Source: Neelides folsomi (Eukaryota > Arthropoda > Collembola > Neelipleona > Neelidae). From it: a DNA stretch of 64,000 nt. Location: contig JAQGBZ010000003.1 in assembly GCA_034687125.1 (NCBI GenBank), positions 372,001 through 436,000 on the forward strand, written 5' to 3'. This document shows, piece by piece, positions 36,253 to 48,112 of this stretch; the stretch's first letter is position 1, and every line of letters begins with the position of its first letter. Below the pieces are notes generated by a model. It was not told the origin of the DNA, made no database searches, and was given only the letters and a program-made list of their open reading frames with translations. The translations under genes and the position numbers were made by a program.

Positions 36253-39200
36253 GTATGTCCATCAACTCATTTTCTTTCCACTCCATTTCCCTTTGCTCTT
36301 TTACCTTATAATCCGGATTATAGGGCCCCATTCTAGAGCATAATAAGGAGAAGAGTATGATATTATATACAAATCAATGCATTGAAACCTTCTTTTATCA
36401 TACGTATATTACAGCCTTCAATGAATTGTTAATATAAATTTTTAATGTGCATTTGACTTATGGGTCATTTCTCTTTTAACGAATGTTCATTAATTCATTT
36501 CCATGCATAAGTTGAAACTGGCCTATTGAATTCCTCAATCATTTTGAACCTCTCTTGTGTTTTGCGTATCAGAAGGTTTAAACCTTTAGACTTGTTCTTT
36601 TGATACACACTCTAACTAATTTATTTATTATCACATGTGAATTACGGAGAGAATTTTTAAAAGACTGGGTCCATACTAATGTACAAATCATAAGATGCAT
36701 AGTGATATCAGTGATATGTATTAGTATTTTACCATTTTGCACCATCAAGTATACATTTCCCTCATGGATAATTAATTTATTTCTTACACTCGCTTAATCT
36801 AAATTGCATTCTCTTGTTATAAATGATTCTCTTCCCATACTCAAAAGCCGGAATTCCTTCACCTTTTTCTCCAAATGATGTAACTGAATATTGAGAACGG
36901 CCCACGAAATGCCTATTCCCTTTCTCATGGTAATTGGCCATTTAAATTTTTTCGGCTTGAAGGCTTCTCTCACCACCCATCAGGTAGAATGAGATGACAA
37001 ACGACTCCTTGCTTACTTCGTTGTGCAGTGGAAAAGAGAATAAAATTTAACGACCCTCACAACTCACGGATTACATGTGATGACAGTGACCTTTGAGCTT
37101 CAAATTCAAATCGGATTCTCGACCTGCCTTCCCGACTTATTTCCTTTTCCATCAGCCCTTTTATTTGCTCATTCTAACTACTTATTGTATATAATAATAT
37201 ATTACTTACATGTAGCTAGTATGAAAGTATATTATTACATGCATGTAATAAGTAATCATAAAAGGCATAAACGATTGAGTCAAGTTCGACTGTTTGGTCA
37301 GGACGGTATTTAAGCTTCCTTTAATCCTCAAATACACTACCATAAATACATGTACTTCGGCAATGTTTGCCGAGAGATTAAGATTATTTCTTGACCGATT
37401 AAATTCTTCCTTTCTTTTCCCATTCCTTCACAATGGTTCTTGAAACAAAAATTCTTTTCAATGTCATTTCGTCTTGAGAAATCATTGTGGTTGTATATGT
37501 AATAGATATCTATTAATTCGGGCTTAAACCGGAACATAAACCCTTTTTACGTTATTTGACTTTTACAATATCTCTCCTAATCAACTGTTTAAAATGTTGT
37601 TGAACATTTTTTTTCATTCAGAGACCTTTACACAATTTGTCTAATGATTGTATTTAGAATATTACAAACTTGTTATACACTCCCATGATTTTCTTTCAAA
37701 AGAGCTTATCAGGTGAATCGTAATTGTACAAGCCTCTCTTGACAATTAAATATCCCACTTGAGCCTTCGAATTATCTTTATCTCATTTTCTCATTAATAT
37801 AGATAGATCCCAAACGACTCTTCAATCCAGTCGTTGTCTAAATTTGGTCATTTATGTTTAAAGGCTCTTCCCCCGTTCGCTCTTTGTTTCACTTTTTCCC
37901 TCAACGTGTAAAGTTCTGTATTCTAAACTAGCTAACAAAAGATTTCAATCGTCGCCGATCCTTTGCACTCACCACTGCTCTAATTGTCTTCATTTTCTTT
38001 TTGTGTGTTGAAAGAGTCGCCTTTTAATGCTTCTTCTTATCTTTTACCCATCGTAACGAATATAGGGAACCCTCATAAGGATTTTTATGGCACAATTGCA
38101 GTAAAGGATAACTTATAATATTGGAAAAAAGTAGATAAAGTAAATACTTAAGTAGGGCACGATAGTTAATGTTAATTACAAAAGTGATATGAATTTTTTC
38201 TCTACAATTAGAATAAGATACAATGTGTCATTATATTGTTGTTTTAACCTGATATTCCATTTATTGCAAAAACTAAACAGCTCCACTACTGCGTACTTAC
38301 AAATACATAGTACAATAATGCCAAATAAAATCATAAATGTAGAATTACCTTCATACCCATACCATGTATTATTTCATATTTGCCATATGGTAGAAGAATT
38401 ATGTTTTTTTCAATATAAATTCCTGCAAATAAGTACAAAATATTAGTATCAAATAGCTCATTATTGTTTCTCATATTTCAAATGATATGGAACAAAGAGA
38501 TATGAAAGCGGAGTAGGAATTATGCGAAGGTGTAAACGCCTCATGTTTCTCATTCACCAGCAGACTCTGCATAAATACGAGACTACGAGAGAGGCGTGTC
38601 GATTTGAGAATTAAACAATTATTGTATTAATAGATACTCCATAGCTTCATACACCATCATTGTTGAGGATTTTCCGAGGGAGTCGTAATGAAATTAATAA
38701 TGGTGGTAATTGTGAACACAGATGCTCTGATGGAATGGGAATGAAAGCTTGCACTTTCTCACTCCTCTTAAATTCGAGTCACACTTTTACTTCCACATTT
38801 GAATATATTTATTTATTAGTTCATGGTTCATATGATGATTCAACCGTTTCCTACTGTACTTGTATATGGGCACTCACAGTACTTGAATCAATTTGCGACC
38901 GTATAAATGCATTAAATATGAATTCATTGAACATTGTTTCGAATGAGACAATAATTCACTCTTTTAATAGAATATCATTTGGAAATCAGAGAAGATTTTT
39001 TGCAATCATATGGACTGAATATTTATTTCGTCTGTCCTATTTAACAGCTGTCAAATTACAATAAATTCTTCATCTTTAAAAGTTCCGATGAGTATAGCAC
39101 AAGTTTAAAAACAATGGGCCTTTGGTATGTGGTATAAGGTTAAGCCTCTTTTAATAATTCTGCTCCCATACTCCGTTAATTACCCATAACTTATATTATA

Positions 39201-42200
39201 GAGGAATCTGCCATTGGAATATTAAATTTATTTGAGATGTATAAGCATTTGAGAGCACGTGGAACAGAAGCTACTTGAAAAATTCTAGCTTTGCAATTCC
39301 ATCGATCTTTCATTATAAGAGCTTCAGAATTAAATTTGACTCTTGGTAAATTGAAATGAGTCTAGCGAATTTATGAATTCTCTTTCATGTTCAATCAATT
39401 TTGATTAGACTCGAGGTCTCGAACTTCTACTTTGAGAATTAACGTTGGCTCATAAACATCCGCTCAAATTGTTTTAACTTTTTACCTCAACGTAGAGAGT
39501 ATGTCCAAATCCAATGAAGTGATTCGGTTAGTGGTTTCAAGTAATGAACTTACTTATCATCTCCACTTTACATGCTGAGTGAGAGATGCTTCTATCATTT
39601 TTCTATAAAGCAAAGCAATAGAAAATCCTGATTCGATCAATTAGATTTTTTAGAACATTGGATTGATTTTTAATTTATTTATGCAGTACTTTCTCAAAAT
39701 TCCAAAAATATATCTTACATTTAATTGATCTTAATGATGAAAATTGGTGTCTTTACATGCACATTAAATTTTATGGTTTGTATTTTAGTATGCATTATCG
39801 CTAAAATGGACTACTGATAAAATGATATTCGAAAAGTATCATCTGTGCATTTATACCTATGTACATCCATACTACCCACTTATATTATGGTATATACATA
39901 TTTATGTAGTTGATATTTGCATAGCTCAGGACTCATCTCTAGAGATTGTGTTTATTAGTATACTTCTTAGTGTTTTTCTTGTAATTTTAATCCTTGACCT
40001 ACGATTCACATGAACGTAACGTAAGCCATATTTTTATTAACGTAGTGCAAATATCAACAATAGTAATCAATCAGACGAGACGCGCATTTAAAAAAAACTT
40101 TATGTAATATTAGATTTAAATAGCCGAAGTAATGGATATTCCCATTACATCAAACATTACATCTCAAGATGATCTTGACCGTGAAATTGCTTATAATAAT
40201 GAGATATATTGCTAATATAATATTAAATCATTTTCCATCCAATCAAAATAGTTGAGTATTTTTAATACGCATGTTATGTTTTCATCAAGCTCAAACCTGT
40301 GCTACGATTTTTGTCCTTTTGGACATTCGACATCGAGATTTCACAACATTGAGGGCGTTTGGATCAATGCTAAATGTCAAGATTAAATTAGCATTTACAA
40401 AATATAAGATTTTTTATGCAGTGTGACTCTGATTGATGAAAATCTGTTTGTCTGGAAAGTTTATGAATAAATGATAAAATGAGTGAGATAGGATATTCGA
40501 GCTTGGATGCCTTAAAAGTTGAAATTTGATCTTTTGGAAGTTGGGTTGAAAGGAAGATCTTATTTTTAAAGCGATTCCGAAGATGGATCAAATATAGTAC
40601 AATAAACGAATCATCCACTTGAAAGGATCTTATCAGTGATATCTCATATGGTTATACATTTCAAACTCTTACATTACACTATATACCAATTCCCTTAAAA
40701 TATCTCTTTTGCCTAATAGATTCCAATTCTTTGAACATAAATTTTCTGACTGCTATAAATATCGTGAAGATGTTTTCAATGTATTATCATCGAATAAGCT
40801 TTTTAGATGATAGGGTATATTGGTATATCGACATCCCGTCATGCTTGATCTTAATGTTTGTTACGGTTTGAGATTTCGAGAGTGTCTTATAAGTGCAAGA
40901 TGGCCATTTTGCCATCAACGAGAGAAAAGTAGAGAAATCTATGTGAATCTCCTTTTAATAGTGAAGCTTTTGCACGAGATTGAGAAAGCAGAGTGATTTG
41001 TATACAAGGAACGTCTTTCGTGGGATTTCTTTATAATGGATCCAATATAAATAGATGAGAAGAAGAGAAGGAAGTTGATGTGTGTGGAAGTGGGCAAATG
41101 AGAATTTAAGTTTTCAGGGAAGCGCAACTCCATTTTCACTCTTAGATTATTGAGAATTTGAGAAGAAAGGAAGAAGAGGATGGCTATGCAATATTATTTC
41201 ATATACTGATACTTAGCGGTCTACGTCAGAAGATATTTGCTTGTGTGAGGTGAGGAATGAAGTATCATGATGAGTTTCATCAGGTCCAGAGTTTCATAAT
41301 AATAATCATAACAATATGGAGACTTTTCTGGATTAATAGCTCAAGAGACTTCGGTAAAAGAGAAAATTATGTGAAACATAATAAAGTTCGCTCTGGGCGG
41401 TCTTTCTCCCATTTCAGATTCAAATCAAATCTATTCCACGAATATCCTTCCCCGTATAAGTAGCATTAGACCTTCATCTCCCAACCTATCGACTTTCATA
41501 ATGAAAGGCAAAGGAAAAAAATAGAGCTGAATCCGTCGGGATCATCTAAGAGCGTCTGTGTACTACAAACTCCTTTGCATAATAATAAGATATGCAAAAG
41601 GAGTGAATTGGCAAATACGTAGTTTTTGGAATGTAAAACGAGATTGAGTCTCATCATTCATATAAAGTGAAACGAGGAGGAGTCGGCTCGAATCTTTTGA
41701 ACAAATAAGTAGATCTTTATAGCTCCTTTGATTATTCAAGGAATTTCGTGAAAGACATTCCTTGTATTCTTGCTCCTTAGAATTAATAGATTCTCTCGGG
41801 TATATTTTTTCTCTTGCTCTTATTCTGTAATCCTCCTTTGGCTTCAAAGGGAAGCCGAATCAAAGTTAAACTCGAAGGTGGAATAACTTATTTTGCGAGC
41901 TAAATTCGCGACTTCTTACTATGCGGTTTTAAGTTATTTCTCAAATTTAGGATTTGGTTGGGTGAGAATCACGAGGTCCACGTGGGTCTGTGGGTGTCGG
42001 AGAAGCTAATTGAACTTTTCCCCGCACTTTGACCTCAAACTCCTTTCTCAACGTCGCTTTTTCAAAAAGGATAGTAGCTTAATGACCCCGATGAAATAAG
42101 ACGGGAATTTTGAAACTCTTCAAATTACTCTTCTATGGCTTGATAATAGAGAAGTCGTTGAAGAGAACATTGAGGAAATTGCATTAGCATTTTCCAGAGA

Positions 42201-42933
42201 CAGTCGAGGAAAAGAGATTCGATCCCCACTTATATAAATTTTGGGAGCAAACCCACTCAGATTCACATATCTCTAAAGAAGGAATTGAAGGGAGTCTCTC
42301 AGACACATTGCTCCAACACTAAATTTCAGGATCTGCTCGAGAACCTCCCTGAATGTAAGGCCATTATTGTAAATTCTTCTGTCACATTATGGTCCTCGTT
42401 TCCTGACACCGTTGTCTTGAGTGAATGCTATTCGAACTACATAACATTATGACATTCGTTCTGCTTCCATTGACCCTTTCATTCTTCTAAATCTTCCTTG
42501 CTTCACGACATTTCCAACCTCATTTTGCTATTTTAACTCTTCTTATTACCGGAGTTTAATTAAATTGTTCTCCTGTTAATGTGTTCTTTAGACCTTTTTT
42601 CTAATTCTTAATTTTAATTACTATCATAATTGGAAGAGAAAGTCAATGTTATTTAAAATAAATTAGAATAGTTACTTTATATAAACCGGGAAATGGGATT
42701 CTTTATAATGTTAAAAGCCGGTTAGGTAAATTCACAAAACAAAGTGACGTATTTTTAGCTATTATTTATACTTGAATGTCAAATGGCTAAATGTGATTGA
42801 GATTGAAAGTGTCGTCATTTATAATCGAGAGAAGAGTCTGAGCTGTGAGATGGTGAAATGGTGAAACCAATAAATTGAACTTCTCTTTGTGATAAATGGG
42901 AAAAATTGACACAAGGAGGTGGTAAAATGATTA
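36253..42933. other. Intron-like stretch, no gene seen
   Basis: AT-rich unique DNA with scattered 60- to 130-codon frames. The 38660-39064 and 41563-41847 (minus) frames lack recognisable domains or convincing start contexts. Slightly GC-richer DNA occurs near 37860-38060 and 41880-42060. No repeats above about 20 bases were spotted by eye. Confidence 0.5.
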
Positions 42934-43314
42934 ATGATTTTGAGCCTCTGTATTAAAACCTCTTTGCCTTTTTTCTCCAATGCTCCTACTCCGACGTTCC
43001 ATACACACCATACACATGATATTATGTATGCACATGTACACATAGAAAAAGAGTGTAAGTTAAGAGGAAGTAAGAAAGAATTTGCATTGAGAATCGATAA
43101 GTTGGGGCGGACGGTAAGAAAAGCTAAACGCTTAGCCTTAATGAAGTTATTATCATCTAATAAGGTAAATTCGCTAATAGAGTTATGGATGGATGGTAAA
43201 ATTGTCTGTTTATTTATACCGGCCTCTCCCTTTACATTTCATTCAAATGAGAAGGCCTGTGCTGGAACACGTTTAACTAATATAATAGGGGCAACTTCCT
43301 CGTTCATTTATTGA
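42934..43314 (+). CDS. Hypothetical 126-codon ORF, weak
   Basis: A true ATG at 42934 opens 126 codons ending at TGA 43312-43314. The middle part (about residues 42-90) is lysine/arginine-rich and looks helical: KEFALRIDKLGRTVRKAKRL. The first third is His/Thr/Pro-rich. No family is recognised, there is no signal peptide, and codon use follows the AT background. It converges tail to tail with the minus-strand small ORF ending at 43308, overlapping it by seven bases. Length alone is only mildly unlikely by chance in 64 kb, so I keep it as a weak candidate. Confidence 0.15.
   Translation: MILSLCIKTSLPFFSNAPTPTFHTHHTHDIMYAHVHIEKECKLRGSKKEFALRIDKLGRTVRKAKRLALMKLLSSNKVNSLIELWMDGKIVCLFIPASPFTFHSNEKACAGTRLTNIIGATSSFIY
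43307..43312 (-). terminator. AATAAA polyadenylation-type signal at the stop of the nested minus-strand ORF
   Basis: The hexamer reads AATAAA on the minus strand and overlaps the TAA stop codon. The hexamer is common in AT-rich DNA, so on its own it is weak support. Confidence 0.25.
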
Positions 43315-43484
43315 GTTCGTTCTTCAGGATGAGTTGGAGCTAGGCGGAGGTTGTTGAGATCCTTTAGGTAATTTTCCATCGAGGAAAATTCACCCATCTG
43401 CTTTGCATTTAATAGCCACTTCTCGAAGTCTTTCTCTGCGTTATGGAAATTGAGTTGGGGCGGCGGCTGGCGGGTTGAAGGCAT
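43308..43484 (-). CDS. Hypothetical small protein (58 aa), possible nested gene
   Basis: On the minus strand ATG at 43484 gives 58 codons to a TAA. The peptide starts MPSTRQPPPQLNF, followed by a charged, probably helical part (NAEKDFEKWLLNAKQMGEF and MENYLKDLNNLRL) and a hydrophilic tail, APTHPEERTQ. Composition is balanced, with Trp, Met, Pro and Glu, quite unlike chance translations of this DNA, and G+C is locally raised. A polyadenylation-type AATAAA overlaps the stop codon. The frame stays open about 12 codons upstream of the ATG, so it could be the last exon of a spliced gene or a retrocopy instead of a complete gene. I do not recognise the family. It lies inside the presumed PDE4 intron on the opposite strand, an arrangement known for fly dunce, whose large intron contains other genes. 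Confidence 0.35.
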   Translation of the reverse strand: MPSTRQPPPQLNFHNAEKDFEKWLLNAKQMGEFSSMENYLKDLNNLRLAPTHPEERTQ

Positions 43485-44103
43485 ATTTTTCAAGAGCCTC
43501 CTCTTCTCTCTACCTACTTATCCCCTCTTTTATGAGATATCATTATTATTATTCCTCGTGTTGGAGGAGAGTTAGAGGAGGAGAGTAATTTAACGACCTC
43601 GTAAAAATTCTCTTACATATCCCTCAAAAAGCGACCGTATTGAGACGAACTCTCGACGGATCCCATTCAAACCTTGTATAACTAATCCCTTCACTCCCTC
43701 TTATTTACATGTTTGTATCAAAACATGTAAGGAGAGCATGTAGATTATTAAATGTATGTATGAGTGGTGTAGCAGAATTTTTCCTTACAAGATTTTCAGG
43801 TCGGAATTCTTAAAGGAAATTGCCAAGTTAAGCGATATTTAAAAAGGCATTGTGCTCAGGATATTAAAAACAGTCCACTTGACCTTATAATGAAAATCCT
43901 AATGGATAAATTCAATAAATGTTGAATTATTCCATTACGTTGGAAAATAAAATTTAACAATTCAATAGATGAGTGCAGAAATGTGTTAGAGGGTTTGTTT
44001 AGTCAACATTTTGCTTCAAAAGTCAATACATCTAGAGCTTAATACATTCATGAACGTGCTCTTTCATCCTTTCGACCTATGAATGTTTGACTTTAAATTC
44101 TAG

Positions 44104-44361
44104 TCAATTTTTAGAATTCATTGTGCAAATATGAAAAAAATGAAAAGTTTTCCATATTCCGTATAAATTATTGTCTGTTCGTATTCGCCATTCGACTGTT
44201 CGTGACGCGATTAGGGCACTATTGTGTGTGACTGTCTGGATAGCACAATTAGTCTCAATCACATTGCCTGGCGACTTCTGTATGATGTCTGGTGTTGTAT
44301 CATTTTCTAGTTTATTTTGGTTTATTTTCACAAAATCATTTAGTTGAAAATGCCTCAGCAT
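44104..44361 (-). CDS. Hypothetical 85-codon ORF, possible fragment of an old element
   Basis: A true ATG on the minus strand opens 85 codons. The middle, around DIIQKSPGNVIETNCAIQTV, and the following Arg-rich part, ASRTVEWRIRTDNN, look more protein-like than neighbouring frames, and G+C rises locally. The end degrades into Phe/His-rich sequence. I recognise no family; a decayed transposable-element or retrocopy fragment is a guess. Confidence 0.15.
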   Translation of the reverse strand: MLRHFQLNDFVKINQNKLENDTTPDIIQKSPGNVIETNCAIQTVTHNSALIASRTVEWRIRTDNNLYGIWKTFHFFHICTMNSKN

Positions 44362-44446
44362 CTTTACATAGATTTAATCATAAGATAATTCTATTTTTAA
44401 GAAGTTAATGAAATCTTGTATTTCATTCAGTGATGGAGGAGACGGT

Positions 44447-44508
44447 AATGAAATGAAAGAAGGTTTTGGTTACTTGAAATGAAATGAAAGAAGGTTTTGG
44501 TTACTTGA
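44447..44508. repeat. Perfect 2 x 31-bp tandem duplication
   Basis: The unit starts AATGAAATGAAAGAAGG and ends GGTTACTTGA. Copies at 44447-44477 and 44478-44508 are identical base for base. Absence of divergence suggests a recent duplication by slippage or unequal exchange. Confidence 0.95.
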
Positions 44509-46139
44509 GACTAACAATGAGATTTTGCATGCGATCATGTCACTCTTTATAAATAACATTAGTGTGGTTCTCCAAACAGGCGTTTCCACATTCGCGTTTC
44601 TTCTCCTTTAATTTACGGTTGATCAAGTGTAAGGAAAACGCGTGTGTATTTATGATTTAAGACTATTGGCATTTACGCAATTGGCATAATGTGTTTTGAG
44701 GACATTGGCGGTGTTCCACAGACTCCGACTGAAGATGTAAAAAAATCCCACGCAAACCGCCTTAATGCCAATAATGTCAATATTAAATTTTATCATTTTA
44801 AAAATAATAATCAATTGAAGGTCGTTTTTATGCCAATCTTCAGACTGGTTTAAAACACCATGATTCAAAAGGACTTTTTAGGTTAATTCCCAATGTGTAA
44901 AATAAATGAATTGCTTATGGTTGAAACTATAAAATTGTTTATAAAATATTAGCTAATATACTACATAGCTTCTTATTCTTATACAGATATTTTTCAAAAG
45001 TCTATAATAAAAAACGATTCGATACAATGTTATGCAAGTTGTTGGCAATTTGATAGAAAGACATCATGAGAATCTGGAGACGTGGGAAGTTGTGATCATC
45101 ATGAAATGCTAAGAAATGTGCGGGGCGTTTCCACATTACTATCACGCTGTTTGGTGGTTCGAGGGGTTTAAGATAGTAAAGATGGCTCTTATCTTTCCAA
45201 ACTTAACTTGGTCCTTCAAATCCCAGCTGTAAAAGTCATTTGGAAGTTAAGGTGGCGTCGTGAGGAGATCCGCCACCGTCGTCCACAACTTTCAAGTCAT
45301 TTGCCATTAAATTCGGCTTATTTAATCTCACCGACTCCGACTTGAATTTATTACTATTCTGAGACCTCGAGGTTTCTCTGACATCTTTTTGCAAAAAGGC
45401 CCAAGAGCAGGAGGAAAGGATAGTAATATTCGTATGCTACCATTTGTAAATTATATTGCTTCAACAACCGAGGATTTGTGGTTGGCGTCAATCCCTGTTA
45501 TAATATGAATCTCTCATATCTTATTAAACTTTCTTTTGCTTATTATACGTTTAGGGGCATAACATAAAGGTCTAAAGGTATACTATACCTAGAAAGCTTT
45601 TAGAGGGCATAAATATTAATAATTTTAAAGACCGCCGATTTTAACTTTGTAGGTGTTTACATCACTATTTTCTATTATAAGGATCTCTTTTTGAGCTCCG
45701 TTTAAATTCAAAATTAAATAGGTACTCTAATCCTCACTTCAAATTGAATAAATAAATACAATAGTTAAATATGCGTTATAATCCAAACAGTTTCCTCCAA
45801 TCTGTACTGTACTGTGTTACAAGGTTTTCCAATTAATTTCCTCTTCTTATAATTTATTCAGTGACCCATTATATGGATTGAGGTAAAACTTTTGAATACG
45901 AACTTCGGGGTACAAAGTTTATGCCTATTCCTATATGAATAAAGACTTGATAAGTGTTAACACGTATTTGAGGCTTTAAGTTATTTGAAGAATAAATCTC
46001 GTAATTGTCCTTTAAATCTTTTCTTCAAAGGACCTCGTTACTCACAGGGCTTTAGAACTTCATCTCAAGATGAGATGTAAGGAGTGTTTGAGAAATTCAC
46101 TCAATTATCTGTGGGCGTGAGTGTAAGGTGATGTGATTC

Positions 46140-46665
46140 ACCAAATCACCAACTGGAAGAAAAAGTTGGAGTGAAAAGAAAGACGTCTAGCCGAGTATTT
46201 TGATAATAGGACCAATGGCGGAAAATGAGTTTTGGGGGAATGTGGTCTAGAAAATTTAGCGAACGGACGGCGCGGGTGAAAGTTTCAGCTAAGAGAAAAA
46301 GAGACAATGCATCTCTGAAGCTTTTGGCAAGGGTCAGACGTCCCAAGGGGAAAATTGGGAGTGGGAAGTAAATTCGGGGTAGCGGCAGTGGTCGTAGGAA
46401 TTGTATTTCCTTCTCTTTCAATTCCTCCGAGTGTCTTCTTCCTTCTCTGTCTGTGTGGATTAATAGAAAGCGGCTCTTTCGCCCTTACAAGGTTCCCAAT
46501 GACGTATGTTCAGGAGCCTCCGAGAACTATGGCGGTTTTCGTATCATTCACCGAATGGAGCATATTGCTTGCGGTCAGAAGATCGTAAATTCTCTTAAAC
46601 CCACCCAAACCTGCACACCGCTCACTCAGCGGCTCTCCCGGAACCTACAAAATCAAAGTTTATAG
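46140..46665. other. GC-richer island open on both strands; possible promoter or exon
   Basis: G+C is clearly above the flanks. The minus strand is open for 91 codons (46146-46421) and two + frames for 70-77 codons (46355-46665). One + frame reads SENYGGFRIIHRMEHIACGQ before a stop. No domain is recognised and no donor in the PDE4 phase is evident. Openness on both strands argues for composition rather than coding. Confidence 0.25.
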
Positions 46666-47393
46666 TTAAGGTCAAACGGTTACTTTATTATCTATGAAAT
46701 TGCTTCCAGCTTACACTGACTTTCCTTTTCACAAGTTAAAAATGTCCCAAGACTTTTTTTGCAAACTCGCCACTTTTTCCAATATGTTAGCATCACGAAC
46801 CTCGAACCATTCAATATCCCACATTTAATTTAAAAGGGAGTTTTGACTATGTATTGAATTTCTACCACAAAAACGATCTATGTGTCATTTTGAAAATAAT
46901 TACATGTCACACAATATCTTTTAATGACCCTTAATTCAATGATGAAAGTGAAGAGAATTGGGAAATGAAATGGGAAATTGGATCTTTTATTATTTCCTAT
47001 GTTCAGGTTTATATGATGGAGAATTTGAGTTTAGAATCTCTTGTTTCTCTTCTTTAGTCCCTTTGCTCAACGGCAGCTCATAGATCGTATTAAAGTTCGA
47101 ATGTGATTCGGGAGTTCCTTTAGAGGTCGGAGGCCGGTCACGTAGAAGGCAGCTAATATATTTAGATAAACGAGGTTTCCACTTCCCTACATCTCCCCAT
47201 GCATGTTGCAGGACTCCACAATGTATAGCTCACACACACTTTGACGACGTGCAGAACGTGTACTCTTATTCCCTACACGTTTTCGCATAGTTCGCCGTTC
47301 CGCCTTACATGCATGGTTAGTATATCTCAATGTAGGGTATTAGTAGGAGGATGCGGGGTACATTCTTACATTATAGAAGCTAAAAACTTTTTG

Positions 47394-47407
47394 TCTCTCT
47401 CTCTCTC
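47394..47407. repeat. (TC)7 microsatellite
   Basis: Fourteen bases of alternating T and C follow a T-rich run. This is simple sequence with no inferred role. Confidence 0.85.
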
Positions 47408-47776
47408 CTTTCACTTCATTGACCTTCGTCCATTACTCGACATGTTTGTGGTTTAAGAATCTCTATTTCCTTTTATACTTGGCTTTGGCAGAGGGGAAAG
47501 TAAATCAACATTATGGGCAGTGAAACCTATTTTGCAGGAAAAGCATGTGCGGAAAAGTTTGGAGCCTTCGAACAAGTAGGGGAAAGCAAAGTTCTTCATT
47601 ACAACTTGACCAAACTAAATATTTACTAAACACTGAAATCTGTCAGTGTATAGTACTTGAAGACATAATTTTACAATTATGTAATAGGTATATGAATATT
47701 TTATATTACAATAGTCATTTTTATACAGAATACAGATACACTTATTATCATTACCTATATTACATCTCTCATATAG

Positions 47777-47801
47777 ACATCTGTACATTATGTACAGATG
47801 T
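47777..47801. repeat. Perfect 12-bp inverted repeat with one-base loop
   Basis: ACATCTGTACAT at 47777-47788 is followed by one T and then its exact reverse complement, ATGTACAGATGT, at 47790-47801. It lies within AT-rich low-complexity DNA inside a long but probably non-coding frame. Confidence 0.9.
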
Positions 47802-48017
47802 ACCTAATTTGATTATTACCATCTTTAAATTCAAATTGTTGAAAGCTCCAATAAGTACACCAATTGTCCTAAGGGCCTATTCAATATATTCTAAACTCAG
47901 AGTGAAAGTAGGCTTATATCTTATTTACGAGTATTCCTATCATTGTCTGAAGCTGTTGAAAGGGTCAAACTGCCTTTCTATGCGTTTATATAATTTACTT
48001 ACTAGTTGATAAGAGAG

Positions 48018-48112
48018 TACTCCACCGCGGCGAATGAATTGACAAAATCCCAAAATGCAATGAACAGTAGTCGAACCAAGGATTTTGTCAATTCATTCGC
48101 CGTTGGGGAGTA
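48018..48112. mobile_element. 95-bp hairpin element, 33-bp arms and 29-base loop (mini-MITE or hairpin RNA)
   Basis: The arms at 48018-48050 and 48080-48112 are inverted with three mismatches, and the inner 23 bp are perfect (CGGCGAATGAATTGAC and on to AAAATCC). Ends read TACTCC and GGAGTA, so TA flanks both sides, as expected for Tc1/mariner-type MITEs with TA target duplication. A six-base match to such ends is weak evidence. The size and stem also suit a microRNA-like precursor, though near-perfect pairing is more typical of a palindromic element. GC of the arms is above background. Confidence 0.6.

Larger units (their letters stand above)
43494..48017. other. Intron-like stretch with small repeats and one GC-richer island
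   Basis: No gene is called. The stretch holds a perfect 31-bp tandem duplication (44447-44508), an unassigned 85-codon minus frame (44104-44361), a GC-richer island at 46140-46665 open on both strands, a (TC)7 run (47394-47407), and a 154-codon + frame (47545-48009) that is Tyr/Ile/Leu-rich and probably spurious. Confidence 0.5.

Noticed and set aside
44579-45140. Repeated word GGCGTTTCCACATT at about 44580 and 45125
   Set aside because: A 14-base match without extension on either side is not enough to call a repeat family.
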